A stretch of DNA of 33,123 bases from Tepidimonas sp. UBA997 (GCA_002291945.1 DBAZ01000020.1:1-33123); one strand, 5' to 3'. Counted from the first letter of the stretch, positions 14,550 to 22,341 are shown. Numbers and translations: made by a program. Notes: a model not told the origin generated them from the letters alone.

Positions 14550-14998
14550 CGCGCGCCTCCCTTGCCGGTCAGGCCAAAGAACAGCGGCCCCGACCAGTGC
14601 GCACCGGTGATGTGGCGGGCCACGGCGGTCAGGCTCTTGAAGGTCTGGCCTTCGTACTCGAACAGGCCGGTGGCCGAGACGGCGACCCGATGCTCGCGCT
14701 CGCCCCATTCGCGCAGCAGGATCGTGCCGGGCGCGAAATCGAACTCTCGCGCCTTGGCGCGCAGTTTGATCTTGGAATGCTTCGCGCCGATGGCTTCGAG
14801 CCGTTTCCGTGTCTCGGGAGCCAAGCCGCCGAAGGCTTCTTCCTGCATCTTGTAGGCGATGCGGGACTCGACGTGCGTGCGGTTGGGGTATTGGGGACGA
14901 TCCTGGAAGTACCGATCCCACACCGTCCAGAGTTCCGGCATCGGCAGGGTGGTCAACTCGGCGATCCGCGCGGCGACGGATGCTTGTTTCTCGTTCAT
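14546..14998 (-). CDS. DUF2924 domain protein
   Basis: Protein of 150 residues with the DUF2924 signature (MPELWTVWDRYFQDRPQYPNRTHVESRIAYKMQEEAFGG in the N-terminal half and PGTILLREWGEREHRVAVSATGLFEYEGQTFKSLTAVARHITG, then HWSGPLFFGL, in the C-terminal half). The C-terminal part resembles small DNA-binding modules found beside serine recombinases. The GTG at 15001 and ATG at 14998 are adjacent; the ATG is preferred because it overlaps the preceding stop as TGATG. The stop overlaps the recombinase start. DUF2924 genes typically sit immediately upstream of phage-type recombinases, which matches the position here; the exact role is unknown. Confidence 0.85.
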   Translation of the reverse strand: MNEKQASVAARIAELTTLPMPELWTVWDRYFQDRPQYPNRTHVESRIAYKMQEEAFGGLAPETRKRLEAIGAKHSKIKLRAKAREFDFAPGTILLREWGEREHRVAVSATGLFEYEGQTFKSLTAVARHITGAHWSGPLFFGLTGKGGAR

Positions 14999-15201
14999 CA
15001 CAACTTCTCCTGTGGATAGGGGGTTGTATGAACGCGCTGGTCGGGTAGGAAGCCAAGGCCTTCCGTTGTCGAATTGGCTCTCTGCTTTGGCTCATCCGCG
15101 ACGAAGGTGCGGACGATGGCGCTGGCCAGGATGGCGGCGATTTCGCCAGCGCGGGCGCTGGCGGGCATCTCTGCTGGAGATGCAAGTTCGTGGTTCTTCA
15201 T
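14998..15201 (-). CDS. Small conserved-looking ORF heading the recombinase operon
   Basis: Protein of 67 residues, not recognised. The ATG at 15201 has GGAG five bases upstream on the minus strand and avoids the longer frame from 15222. The sequence has a hydrophobic/Ala-rich helix (AGEIAAILASAIVRTFV), then a polar tail. The stop overlaps the DUF2924 ATG by one base (TGATG). The chain of one- to four-base overlaps through the next three genes supports it as a real first cistron. No function can be given. Confidence 0.6.
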   Translation of the reverse strand: MKNHELASPAEMPASARAGEIAAILASAIVRTFVADEPKQRANSTTEGLGFLPDQRVHTTPYPQEKL

Positions 15202-15285
15202 GACGGCTCCGGGGAATAGCAACCGTCAGGGATGATGAGCCTGATCTTCCGAAGCGGATGGCAACGCAGGGTAATACCGTTGCGC

Positions 15286-15335
15286 ACGCTTGTTTGCAAT
15301 ATATTCTTGCGTAACTATGTTCGCAAGCGTAGAAT
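15286..15335 (+). promoter_or_regulatory. Promoter and probable operator of the first XRE-ImmA operon
   Basis: TTGCGT (15307-15312) and TAGAAT (15330-15335) are separated by 17 bases, a good sigma-70 layout for the gene at 15359. The inverted arms ACGCTTG (15286-15292) and CAAGCGT (15324-15330) enclose the -35 box and reach the -10, which is the expected place for an autorepressor operator. The divergent recombinase operon begins within about 100 bases on the other side, so both may share control. Confidence 0.6.
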
Positions 15336-15358
15336 GACGTTTTCGGAGGTGCCAACCC

Positions 15359-16480
15359 ATGCTCGACAAGATCTCGCACAAGCTGATCGGCTTCCGCGTG
15401 AAGGCGGCGCGCGAGGCCAAGGGCTGGACGCAGGATCAGCTCACCGAAGGCCTCGGCCTGAACGACCGCCAGTCGATTTCCGACATCGAAAACGGCAAGC
15501 GCATGCTGCGGGCGGAGGAAATGCTCGCCCTGACTGATCTGCTGGATCGGGACATCGAGTTCTTCATCGACCCCTTCGCCGTCGCGGGCGAGGCGCAATT
15601 CAACTGGCGTGCCGACCCCGGCGTGTCGGAGGACAGCCTGGACGGCTTCGAACTGAAGGCTGGCCAATGGATCGGGTTGCTGCGCTGGTTGCGTGAACAG
15701 CGCGCCAGCCGGGCCAGCGTACTCAAGCGCGCCCTGCGCCTGTCCACCCAGTCGTCCTACGAGGATGCGCAGGAGCGCGCGGAAAGCTTGGCCGCAGAGC
15801 TTGACCTGGGCGTCATTCCCGCTGAGACCCTGATCGACAAGGTCGAGCGCGAGCTGGACATCCCGGTGCTGTTCGTCGACACGGTCGAGACCGCAGACGG
15901 CAAGTCGATCTCCGGTGCGACCTGCCACCTGGAGGAAATGGGCGTCATCCTCATCAACCGCAACGAAAGCGAGGCACGGCGCTTCTTCGACCTCGCCCAC
16001 GAACTCTTCCATGCCCTGACGTGGGATGCGATGAAGCCCGAGCATCGGGAGTCGAACTCTTTCGAGGAGCGTACCAAGGGCAAACGCGTCGAGCAGTTGG
16101 CGAACAGCTTTGCCGCCGCCCTCCTGATGCCGCGCGCCTCACTCGACAAACTCATCGACAAGGAGCGCGTCAACGACATCGCGCATCTGTGCGAGGTCGC
16201 GGCCTTGCTGCGGGTCGCGCCCGTGGCGCTGGCATGGCGTTTGTTCAACCTCAAGCTCATCGGTGACGACACTCGGCAAAGCCTCTCTCAGGAGAAGCAG
16301 AGGCCCTCCGTGTCCGGGCCACCCAAGCGCTTCTCTGCGTCCTTCGTGAAGATGCTGCACGAGGCGCTGGAGAACGGACGGCTGTCGGCGCGCAAGGCCG
16401 CAAAAGCCATCGGCATTGGCCTTGGCGGACTGACCGAACTGTTCGGTCAGTACGACCTGCCCGCACCGTTCGAGCTTTGA
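15359..16480 (+). CDS. XRE-family regulator with ImmA/IrrE metallopeptidase domain
   Basis: Protein of 373 residues. Residues about 8-65 form an XRE-type HTH (GFRVKAAREAKGWTQDQLTEGLG, ISDIENGKRML). The middle and C-terminal part is an ImmA/IrrE-type (COG2856) zinc peptidase with H214-E-L-F-H218 in FFDLAHELFHALTWD and a following ERVNDIAHLCEVAALLRV segment. Such proteins typically repress an operon and are relieved by proteolysis, as ImmA does for the ICEBs1 repressor, or act as antitoxins. GGAGG lies nine bases before the ATG. A PIN-domain gene follows after 12 bases. A similar pair occurs at 29121-27552. The C-terminus carries a 21-bp palindrome in the coding sequence. Confidence 0.9.
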   Translation: MLDKISHKLIGFRVKAAREAKGWTQDQLTEGLGLNDRQSISDIENGKRMLRAEEMLALTDLLDRDIEFFIDPFAVAGEAQFNWRADPGVSEDSLDGFELKAGQWIGLLRWLREQRASRASVLKRALRLSTQSSYEDAQERAESLAAELDLGVIPAETLIDKVERELDIPVLFVDTVETADGKSISGATCHLEEMGVILINRNESEARRFFDLAHELFHALTWDAMKPEHRESNSFEERTKGKRVEQLANSFAAALLMPRASLDKLIDKERVNDIAHLCEVAALLRVAPVALAWRLFNLKLIGDDTRQSLSQEKQRPSVSGPPKRFSASFVKMLHEALENGRLSARKAAKAIGIGLGGLTELFGQYDLPAPFEL

Positions 16481-16492
16481 GGTGAATACCGT

Positions 16493-17014
16493 ATGCCTCA
16501 AGTGCGCGTATTCGCTGACACGAACGTCATCCTCGAAGCCTTTCGCTCACGGTGCTGGACAGCCATCACCACGCACTTCGCCGTTGAAACGGTCGAGAAA
16601 TGCGTCGAGGAAACGCTGACCGGCGACCCCACCGATCCTCGCCATGTGGCGGTAGCGCCCGCTGAACTGCACGCGGGCCTCACCGCCCGGCATCCCGTCA
16701 CCCGCAAGGAACTGGCCGCACTGGTCACCAGCCAGCCCGGCTGCATGACGCTGGACGACGGCGAAAAGCACCTGTTCGCGTGGCTGCATGCCAGCAAGCT
16801 CCTGCCCACCAACGTCATCGTCGTGACCACTGCTGACAAGGCGGCCCTGGTGGCCTCGAATGGACTGGGCTGGCTCAACAGCATGACCTCGCTGGAAGAC
16901 CTCGCCCGCAAGGCGGGTGTCGGTCGCGTCAATCTCGACGCCTTGGCCTTGCAGTACCGCGAGGACTGGCTGTCCAGCATCAAGACCAAGATCATGTTGG
17001 GAATCATCCCGTGA
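16493..17014 (+). CDS. PIN-domain-like putative nuclease/toxin
   Basis: Protein of 173 residues. The start VRVFADTNVILEAF places an Asp (D9) as in PIN nucleases. Further acidic positions occur in ETVEKCVEETL, in LDDGEKHLFAWL and in VVTTADKAALV, the usual spacing of the four acidic PIN residues that bind metal and cleave RNA. The family is typically a ribonuclease toxin paired with a small DNA-binding antitoxin. Here the upstream neighbour is an XRE-metallopeptidase protein 12 bases away, so that protein is the likely partner. GAGGTG precedes the ATG. An unknown gene starts 66 bases downstream. Confidence 0.8.
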   Translation: MPQVRVFADTNVILEAFRSRCWTAITTHFAVETVEKCVEETLTGDPTDPRHVAVAPAELHAGLTARHPVTRKELAALVTSQPGCMTLDDGEKHLFAWLHASKLLPTNVIVVTTADKAALVASNGLGWLNSMTSLEDLARKAGVGRVNLDALALQYREDWLSSIKTKIMLGIIP

Positions 17015-17080
17015 ATGTCGCCCCGCGCTGACGGTGCCGACGCAAGGGAGGCCACTCAGCATCAATTCAAGGAGCATCGA

Positions 17081-17674
17081 GTGGCCCAGAAGTCTCACAA
17101 GAACAACAAGCACATCGCTGAACTGATCGAATCGGCAACCGTCACTGCGCTCCAGCTGCTGGCGCAGGTCGACAAGTTCGCCATGCTCGGTGGCATCGAT
17201 GCGTCCCTGCCAGACGATCAGGCGCGCGCGGCGCTGCGCGAGCACATCCTCAAGATCAGGCGCGAGGACATCACCATTGCCGATCAGGAGGCCGTGCGAC
17301 TTCTCCAGCTCGTCCGATTCCGTACCGAGGAAATGCTGGAGCACGCCTATCGGGAACTGGAGTTCGACCAGCACGCGGAGATCGCCACCTTCGACAAGTC
17401 GGCGGATGCGATGACCCGGCTGATCTGGTTGCACGTCAAGGCGTCACGCGTTTTCGACCAGATTGAGACCATCTACCTGACCCACCATTTCCACGGGCAC
17501 AAGAAGTTCCTGGGGTTCACGGTGCGCGACGGCGACGGGCGCGACTTCCAGTGGACGCCGGAAGTCGAGAAGAAGCTGACGGGTCCGGGTTGCAGGCGTC
17601 ACGCTGGCTGGTGGAGCACTTGCTGTGTGCCGAGCATGTGGAGCGCCACATGCGATCGGTCGCCCATCAGATGA
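17081..17674 (+). CDS. Unknown helical protein, 3' end replaced by IS21 remnant
   Basis: I do not recognise this protein. GTG at 17081 is chosen because AAGGAG lies just upstream; the open frame extends back to 17015 without a better signal. Residues 1 to about 168 read as a natural, mostly helical protein (HIAELIESATVTALQLLAQ, LREHILKIRREDITIADQ, LHVKASRVFDQIETIYLTHH, FLGFTVRDGDGRDFQWTPEV). After KKL at about 17583 the frame enters IS21 DNA and gives a nonsense Cys/Trp/Arg-rich tail up to the stop, so the true C-terminus is lost. It is in line with the PIN gene and, beyond the IS remnant, with the restriction-like helicase, and probably belonged to the same operon. Confidence 0.6.
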   Translation: MAQKSHKNNKHIAELIESATVTALQLLAQVDKFAMLGGIDASLPDDQARAALREHILKIRREDITIADQEAVRLLQLVRFRTEEMLEHAYRELEFDQHAEIATFDKSADAMTRLIWLHVKASRVFDQIETIYLTHHFHGHKKFLGFTVRDGDGRDFQWTPEVEKKLTGPGCRRHAGWWSTCCVPSMWSATCDRSPIR

Positions 17675-18444
17675 AATCTGCCCGCTTCCCGCTGCACCGC
17701 GATCTGGCAGGCTTTGACTTTGAGGGCACCAGCGTGGATCAGGTCTTGATCAAACAACTGGCTGACCTCTCCTTTGCCGAGCAGGCGCACAACGTGGTGC
17801 TCATCGGTGGACCGGGCACTGGAAAGACCCATCTGGCCATTGCGCTGGGCGTGGCTGGCATCACGCAACATGGCCGGCGGGTGCGGTTCTACTCCACGGT
17901 GGACTTGGTCAATGCGCTGGAGCAGGAGAAAGCCCAAGGCAAGGCCGGTCGCATCACAGCATCCCTGTTGAACATGGATGTGGTGATTCTGGACGAACTG
18001 GGGTATCTGCCCTTCAGTCAGGCGGGCGGTGCCTTGCTGTTTCACCTGCTCTCCAAACTCTACGAGCACACCAGCGTGTTGATCACCACCAACTTGGCAT
18101 TTGCGGAATGGTCCAGCGTGTTCGGTGATGCCAAGATGACCACTGCACTGCTGGACCGCCTGACCCACCATTGCCACATCATTGAAACAGGCAACGACTC
18201 TTACCGCTTCCGGCACAGTTCCAAGCGCACCAAGGCCCAGGGCAAAGTCAGGGAGCAAGCGAAAAAGTCGATCGTGGAAACACCATCCAATAACCAGATC
18301 AACGAACCGTTGTGATCACCAGCCGGAGAACCAAAGACCACCAACCCACTACACTTATCCACAGCCGGGCAGAAAAATCCCGGCCTTCGATCCCTGGTCA
18401 AAATTCAGTTGGCACAGGTGGTCAATTTTGAATTGGCGCCAACA
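17587..18444 (+). mobile_element. IS21-family remnant (right part)
   Basis: It holds a 5'-truncated istB and the right end of the element. Two related motifs, GGTCAAAATTCAGTTGGC and GGTCAATTTTGAATTGGC, lie in tandem near 18398-18438, like the multiple terminal repeats of IS21 elements, and the element appears to end in CA at 18444. istA and the left end are absent. The left junction (about 17587) is inside the unknown gene at 17081; the right junction is inside the remnant gene that follows. Confidence 0.75.
17590..18315 (+). pseudogene. istB: IS21 helper ATPase IstB, N-terminus lost
   Basis: IstB is the AAA+ helper that delivers target DNA to the IstA transposase. Here the native sequence begins near LQASRWLVEHLLCAEH. 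It continues through FPLHRDLAGFDFEGT, Walker A GGPGTGKTH, Walker B VVILDELGYLP, the sensor region LLITTNLAFAEWSSVFGDAKM and TTALLDRLTHHCHIIETGNDSYRFRHSS. About 35-40 N-terminal residues and the whole istA gene are missing, so it cannot transpose on its own. An open frame starts at 17551, but its first about 13 codons come from the interrupted host gene, making a chimeric start. Confidence 0.85.
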
Positions 18445-18633
18445 ATGGTGCTGGCCCGCTGTGAATGGGGCCACGACGACTACAGCCTCAACGTGGCCAA
18501 CCTGCCGATGGCGAAGCCCGATCCGGTATCTGCCGCCGACGATACCGCCAAGAAAACCAAGACCCGGAAGGCCGCCCCTGCGAACACGAACCAGGGCGGT
18601 CTTTTTGAGCAGAACGCTGGGGAGAACAACTAA
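18445..18633 (+). pseudogene. C-terminal remnant of a lost gene coupled to the helicase
   Basis: After the IS21 end a frame of about 62 codons remains (VLARCEWGHDDYSLNVANLPMAKPD and a Lys/Ala/Thr-rich tail ending GGLFEQNAGENN). The start of this frame at 18409 is within IS21 DNA, so it is the tail of a larger protein. Its TAA overlaps the next ATG (TAATG), the coupling expected of a two-subunit operon. In type III systems the partner of such a helicase is the Mod methyltransferase, so this could be a Mod tail, but the short sequence has no methyltransferase motif and the identity stays open. Confidence 0.5.
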
Positions 18634-21398
18634 TGAATACCCGCGTCCTGCACGCTGTCACCGGTCGTCTGTCTCTTCGCCCGCCGCAGGAGGAATCTCT
18701 CAAGCGGCTGGTTCGCGTTCTCGAAGCCACGCCTGATCTCCTGAGCCATGAGCGGGCCGATGACTCAGACAGTCTGGCGTCCATTCTTTCCACGCTGAAG
18801 GCCGAGTTCCCCACGCTAGAGGACTTCGAGCGCGAGTTCCCCTCGTTGTGTTTCGCGCTGGCCACGGGTGTGGGCAAGACCCGCCTGATGGGCGCGTTCA
18901 TCGCCTACCTGCATCTGGCGCACGGCATCAACAACTTCTTCGTGCTTGCGCCCAACCTGACCATCTACAACAAGCTGATCACGGACTTCACGCGCAACAC
19001 GCCCAAGTACGTGTTCAAGGGCATTGCCGAGTTCGCGCAGCAGCCACCGTTGATCATCACCGGCGACAACTACGACCAGACCAGTGCGGCGGTGGACGAT
19101 CAGCCGCAGGGTTTCGCCCACGACGTGCGCGTCAACATCTTCAACATCTCCAAGATCAACTCCGAAGTGCGCGGCGGCAAGGAGCCGCGCATCAAGCGGA
19201 TGAAGGAAGTGTTGGGCGACAGCTACTTCAACCATCTGGCGAACCTGCCTGACCTTGTGCTGCTGATGGACGAATCGCACCGCTACCGCGCCAGCGCGGG
19301 CGTGCGCGCTATCAACGATCTGAAACCGCTGTTCGGGCTGGAAGTGACAGCGACGCCCTTCGTGGAGTCGAGCCGAGGGCCGGTGCCTTTCAAGAACGTG
19401 GTGATGGACTACCCGCTGGCACGGGCGATGGAAGACGGCTTCGTCAAGGAGCCTGCCGTGGTCACCCAGCGCAACTTCGACGCCAAGGCGCATACGCCGG
19501 AGGAAGTCGAGAAGACCAAGCTGGAAGACGGCGTGCGCCTGCACGAAACCACGAAGGTGGAGCTGGTCACCTACGCCCGCGAGAACGGCGTCAAGCCCGT
19601 GAAGCCCTTCATGCTCGTCATCGCGCGCGATACCACGCACGCGGCGAGTCTTTTGGCGCTTCTGGAGTCAGATGCGTTCTACGAAGGGCGTTACGCGGGC
19701 AAGGTGATTCAGGTGGATTCCAGCCGTACCGGCGCGGAAGAGGAAGAGATGATCGCGCGCCTGCTGGCCGTGGAGAGCGTGGACGAGCCGACCGAGATCG
19801 TGATTCACGTCAACATGCTCAAGGAGGGCTGGGACGTGACCAACCTCTACACCATCGTGCCGCTGCGCGCCGCCAACGCGCGCACGCTGATCGAGCAGAG
19901 CATCGGGCGCGGCCTGCGCCTGCCCTATGGCAAGCGCACCGGCGTGGCGGCTGTGGACCGCTTGAACATCGTCGCCCACGACAAGTTTCAGGAGATCATC
20001 GACGAGGCCAACCGTGGCGATTCGCCGATCCGGCTGAAGCAGGTCATCCTCGACGCGCCCAGTGCCGACGACAAGAAGGTGAGCGTGCAGGTCGGCTCCG
20101 GTGCTGCGGCGCGGCTCGGCCTGACTGATGCCGCGCCCGCAGTTGATCCAGCCTCGGCGGCCGCCCACGGCGGATCGGGGGGCGGCGAGCCCAAGCCCGC
20201 GCCGACGCCAGTTTTCACAACCGAAGCGGAGAAGCAGGCGGCGCGCGTCGTGATCGAGGTCATCGGCAAGCTGGAGACGCAGCGCGATCTGGTGCCGACC
20301 AGTGGCGCACTGCTCACGCCGGAGGTGCAGAAGGTCATTCAGGCGGAAGTCGCGGAGCGCCTGAAGCCGATGCAGGGCAACCTGCTGGCGGGAGTGGACG
20401 AGGCCGCTCCCGCCCTGGATCTATCGGTCGTTGTGGCGAAGACGGCCGAGATCGTGGTGCAGCAGACCATCGACATCCCGCGCATTGCCGTGGTGCCCAA
20501 GGGTGAGGTCACGACCGGCTTTCGCTCGTTCTCGCTGGACGTGAGCCAGCTTCGACTGCAGCCGGGCGAGCGCGAGATCGTCGGCCAGATGCTGCGCACC
20601 AACGAGCAGTTCACCCTGGCGGCGGAAATCGGCCTGAAGGAGCAGCGCCCGGAGGACTACATCGTCCACGCGCTGGTGGATTTCGACGACATCGACTACT
20701 TCACCCACGCCGACCTGCTCTACGACCTCGCGGGCCAGATGGTGAAGCACCTGCAGAGCTACCTCTCGGAATCCGAGGCGGTCAGTGTGCTGGATCGGGA
20801 TCGCCGCCTGATTGCGCGGGAAATCCACGCCCAGATGATGGCGCACTTCTTCGAGGAGGCGACCGAGTTCGAGGTGCAGGTCAGTCGCGGCTTCACGGAA
20901 CTCAAGCCCTGCAACTACACAGCCACGGCGGGACAAGCCCCGCGCCATTTCCGTGAAACGGTGGAGGACGTGGGCCGCATCAAGCAGATGCTGTTCGGCG
21001 GGTTCACGAAGTGCCTGTACCCGCTGCAGAAGTTCGACTCGGACACCGAGCGCCGCTTCGCCGTCATCCTCGAACGCGACGCCAGCAAGTGGTTCAAGCC
21101 CGCGAAAGGGCAGTTCCAGATCTACTACAAGCTCGGCACTGAGCAGCCGGAGTACGTCCCCGACTTCGTGGTGGAGGTGGATGCGTTCATCCTCTTGGCC
21201 GAGACCAAGAAGCGGGACGACCTGAAATCCGATGAAGTCGTCGCCAAGGCTGCTGCGGCGGTGCGCTGGTGCAAGTACGCTTCAGATCACGCCAGGAGCG
21301 TCGGCAGTAAGCCGTGGAAGTACGTCTTGGTGCCACACGACGAGATCGCAGAGTCGAAGCGGCTGGCCGATTTCCTGCGGTTCGAGGTAAAGAACTGA
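18633..21398 (+). CDS. Type III restriction-like helicase-nuclease (Res-type)
   Basis: Protein of 921 residues that combines an SF2 helicase with a PD-(D/E)XK-type nuclease end. Walker A ATGVGKT is at 77-83, motif II DESH at 213-216, motif III-like VTATPF shortly after, and motif VI QSIGRGLRLP at 422-431. A Gly/Pro/Ala-rich linker follows near 500-535. The C-terminal segment YVPDFVVEVDAFILLAETKK gives D844, E857 and K859, a typical PD-ExK centre. This layout is that of type III Res subunits and related defence helicases, which translocate on and cut unmodified foreign DNA. The start overlaps the stop of a remnant gene, and GGGGAG precedes it. No intact methyltransferase is present nearby, so either it acts without one or the system is broken. 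Confidence 0.85.
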   Translation: MNTRVLHAVTGRLSLRPPQEESLKRLVRVLEATPDLLSHERADDSDSLASILSTLKAEFPTLEDFEREFPSLCFALATGVGKTRLMGAFIAYLHLAHGINNFFVLAPNLTIYNKLITDFTRNTPKYVFKGIAEFAQQPPLIITGDNYDQTSAAVDDQPQGFAHDVRVNIFNISKINSEVRGGKEPRIKRMKEVLGDSYFNHLANLPDLVLLMDESHRYRASAGVRAINDLKPLFGLEVTATPFVESSRGPVPFKNVVMDYPLARAMEDGFVKEPAVVTQRNFDAKAHTPEEVEKTKLEDGVRLHETTKVELVTYARENGVKPVKPFMLVIARDTTHAASLLALLESDAFYEGRYAGKVIQVDSSRTGAEEEEMIARLLAVESVDEPTEIVIHVNMLKEGWDVTNLYTIVPLRAANARTLIEQSIGRGLRLPYGKRTGVAAVDRLNIVAHDKFQEIIDEANRGDSPIRLKQVILDAPSADDKKVSVQVGSGAAARLGLTDAAPAVDPASAAAHGGSGGGEPKPAPTPVFTTEAEKQAARVVIEVIGKLETQRDLVPTSGALLTPEVQKVIQAEVAERLKPMQGNLLAGVDEAAPALDLSVVVAKTAEIVVQQTIDIPRIAVVPKGEVTTGFRSFSLDVSQLRLQPGEREIVGQMLRTNEQFTLAAEIGLKEQRPEDYIVHALVDFDDIDYFTHADLLYDLAGQMVKHLQSYLSESEAVSVLDRDRRLIAREIHAQMMAHFFEEATEFEVQVSRGFTELKPCNYTATAGQAPRHFRETVEDVGRIKQMLFGGFTKCLYPLQKFDSDTERRFAVILERDASKWFKPAKGQFQIYYKLGTEQPEYVPDFVVEVDAFILLAETKKRDDLKSDEVVAKAAAAVRWCKYASDHARSVGSKPWKYVLVPHDEIAESKRLADFLRFEVKN

Positions 21399-21407
21399 GG
21401 GGGCGGC

Positions 21408-22046
21408 ATGGGAAAGCTGATTGATGGGGATGATGGGCTGCCTGCCGAGGAAGTAGGCGTATGGGCCAAGGAGAAGCACGACTACCTGTGCCGCTATATC
21501 GACATTTCGCGCAGCACCCGCGCGAAATACCTTGGCCCCGGCAAGGCAGGCGCGACATACATCGATCTGTTCTGCGGTCCGGGCCAATGCAAGGTGCGGG
21601 ACTCCGGCGAGTGGATTGACGGTGGTGTCGTCGCCGCGTGGAAGAAGAGCCAGGAAGGGAACGCGCCGTTCTCGCAGGTCTTCATCGGCGACCTCGATGC
21701 CCAGCGGCGGCAAGCTGCGGCAACCCGCCTGCGCAACTTGGGGGCACCAGTGGTTGAAGTCGATGGTGCCGCCGTCGATGCCGCAAAGACAGTGACCGCA
21801 CAGCTCAGCGCCTACGGTCTGCATTTCGCGTTTCTCGATCCCTTCGATCTGGCGGCGCTGAACTTCGACATCATCGTCGCCCTCTCAGCGCTCAAGCGCA
21901 TCGACATGCTGGTTCACATCAGCCAGATGGACTTGCAGCGCAACGTCGTGACCTACGCGACCACGGACAACTCGCCGTTCGACACCTTCGCGCCCGGCTG
22001 GCGTGAGAAGGTCTCCATCGCTCAGGGCCAGCAGGAACTCCGGTAG
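21408..22046 (+). CDS. Three-Cys-motif partner protein TcmP, C-terminally truncated
   Basis: 212 residues beginning with the TcmP pattern: VWAKEKHDYLCRYIDISRSTRAKY, then YIDLFCGPGQCKV, a SAM-methyltransferase-like nucleotide-binding loop, VFIGDLD and LHFAFLDPFDLAALNF. TcmP proteins usually continue well beyond this point; here the frame ends at VSIAQGQQELR and meets the end of a convergent antitoxin gene two bases later, so the C-terminus is probably lost through a deletion. The usual partner, a three-Cys-motif protein related to phage Gp37/Gp68, is not in the window. GAGGGGG precedes the ATG, 9 bases after the helicase stop, so it was part of the same transcript. Confidence 0.75.
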   Translation: MGKLIDGDDGLPAEEVGVWAKEKHDYLCRYIDISRSTRAKYLGPGKAGATYIDLFCGPGQCKVRDSGEWIDGGVVAAWKKSQEGNAPFSQVFIGDLDAQRRQAAATRLRNLGAPVVEVDGAAVDAAKTVTAQLSAYGLHFAFLDPFDLAALNFDIIVALSALKRIDMLVHISQMDLQRNVVTYATTDNSPFDTFAPGWREKVSIAQGQQELR

Positions 22047-22047
22047 C

Positions 22048-22281
22048 TCATGCGCGGCGCGAGCGGGGCACGAAGTCAGTGGCCTGCGCACGCGATTCGG
22101 CCAGCGAGGCCAGCGATTCGGCAACGAAACTCACCGGCAGGTCGGGATTGTCCAGTGCGGCCCGTCCGACCTTGGCCCAGTACTCGATCTGCCCGGCAAT
22201 GGTGCGGTGCTCGCTCACTGCCTCGCTGCGAGCCTGGTCGTACAGCGTCTGGTCGATGCGAATGGATGTCGATGTGCTCAT
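22048..22281 (-). CDS. ParD-like antitoxin, orphan
   Basis: 77 residues with a ribbon-helix-helix-type N-terminus (TSTSIRIDQTLYDQARSEA) and the RTIAGQIEYWAKVGRAALDNPDLPVSFV block typical of ParD-like family antitoxins. The same block is in the antitoxin at 24164 (SVPKQIEYWSQIGKIAAENPDLPFSVI). GGAGG stands five bases before the ATG. In a TA operon the toxin would follow at lower coordinates, but that position is the end of the TcmP gene, so the toxin is missing. The 24-bp palindrome at 22318-22341 lies just upstream and could be its operator. Confidence 0.8.
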   Translation of the reverse strand: MSTSTSIRIDQTLYDQARSEAVSEHRTIAGQIEYWAKVGRAALDNPDLPVSFVAESLASLAESRAQATDFVPRSRRA

Positions 22282-22317
22282 TGGGGCCTCCGACGGAGAT
22301 GTGTTTTCAATGCGATT

Positions 22318-22341
22318 GATTTACCACAAATGTGGTAAATC
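22318..22341. promoter_or_regulatory. 24-bp perfect palindrome, probable operator
   Basis: Arms GATTTACCACA and TGTGGTAAATC separated by AA. It lies 37 bases before the start of the minus-strand antitoxin and 17 bases before the plus-strand protease-transposase gene. Ribbon-helix-helix antitoxins bind such inverted repeats to repress their own promoter, which is the most likely use. Without a T-run it is not a typical terminator. Confidence 0.65.

Noticed and set aside
13686..14855. Plus-strand 389-codon frame
   Set aside because: Antisense of the recombinase and DUF2924 genes with typical shadow composition.
14550..15185. Long N-terminal extension of the recombinase frame
   Set aside because: It is Arg/Pro-rich, lies over DUF2924 coding sequence and has no start signal; the ATG at 14549 with stop overlap explains the gene.
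17551..18315. Complete istB with start at 17551
   Set aside because: The first about 13 codons belong to the interrupted gene at 17081 in another frame; the family N-terminus is absent.
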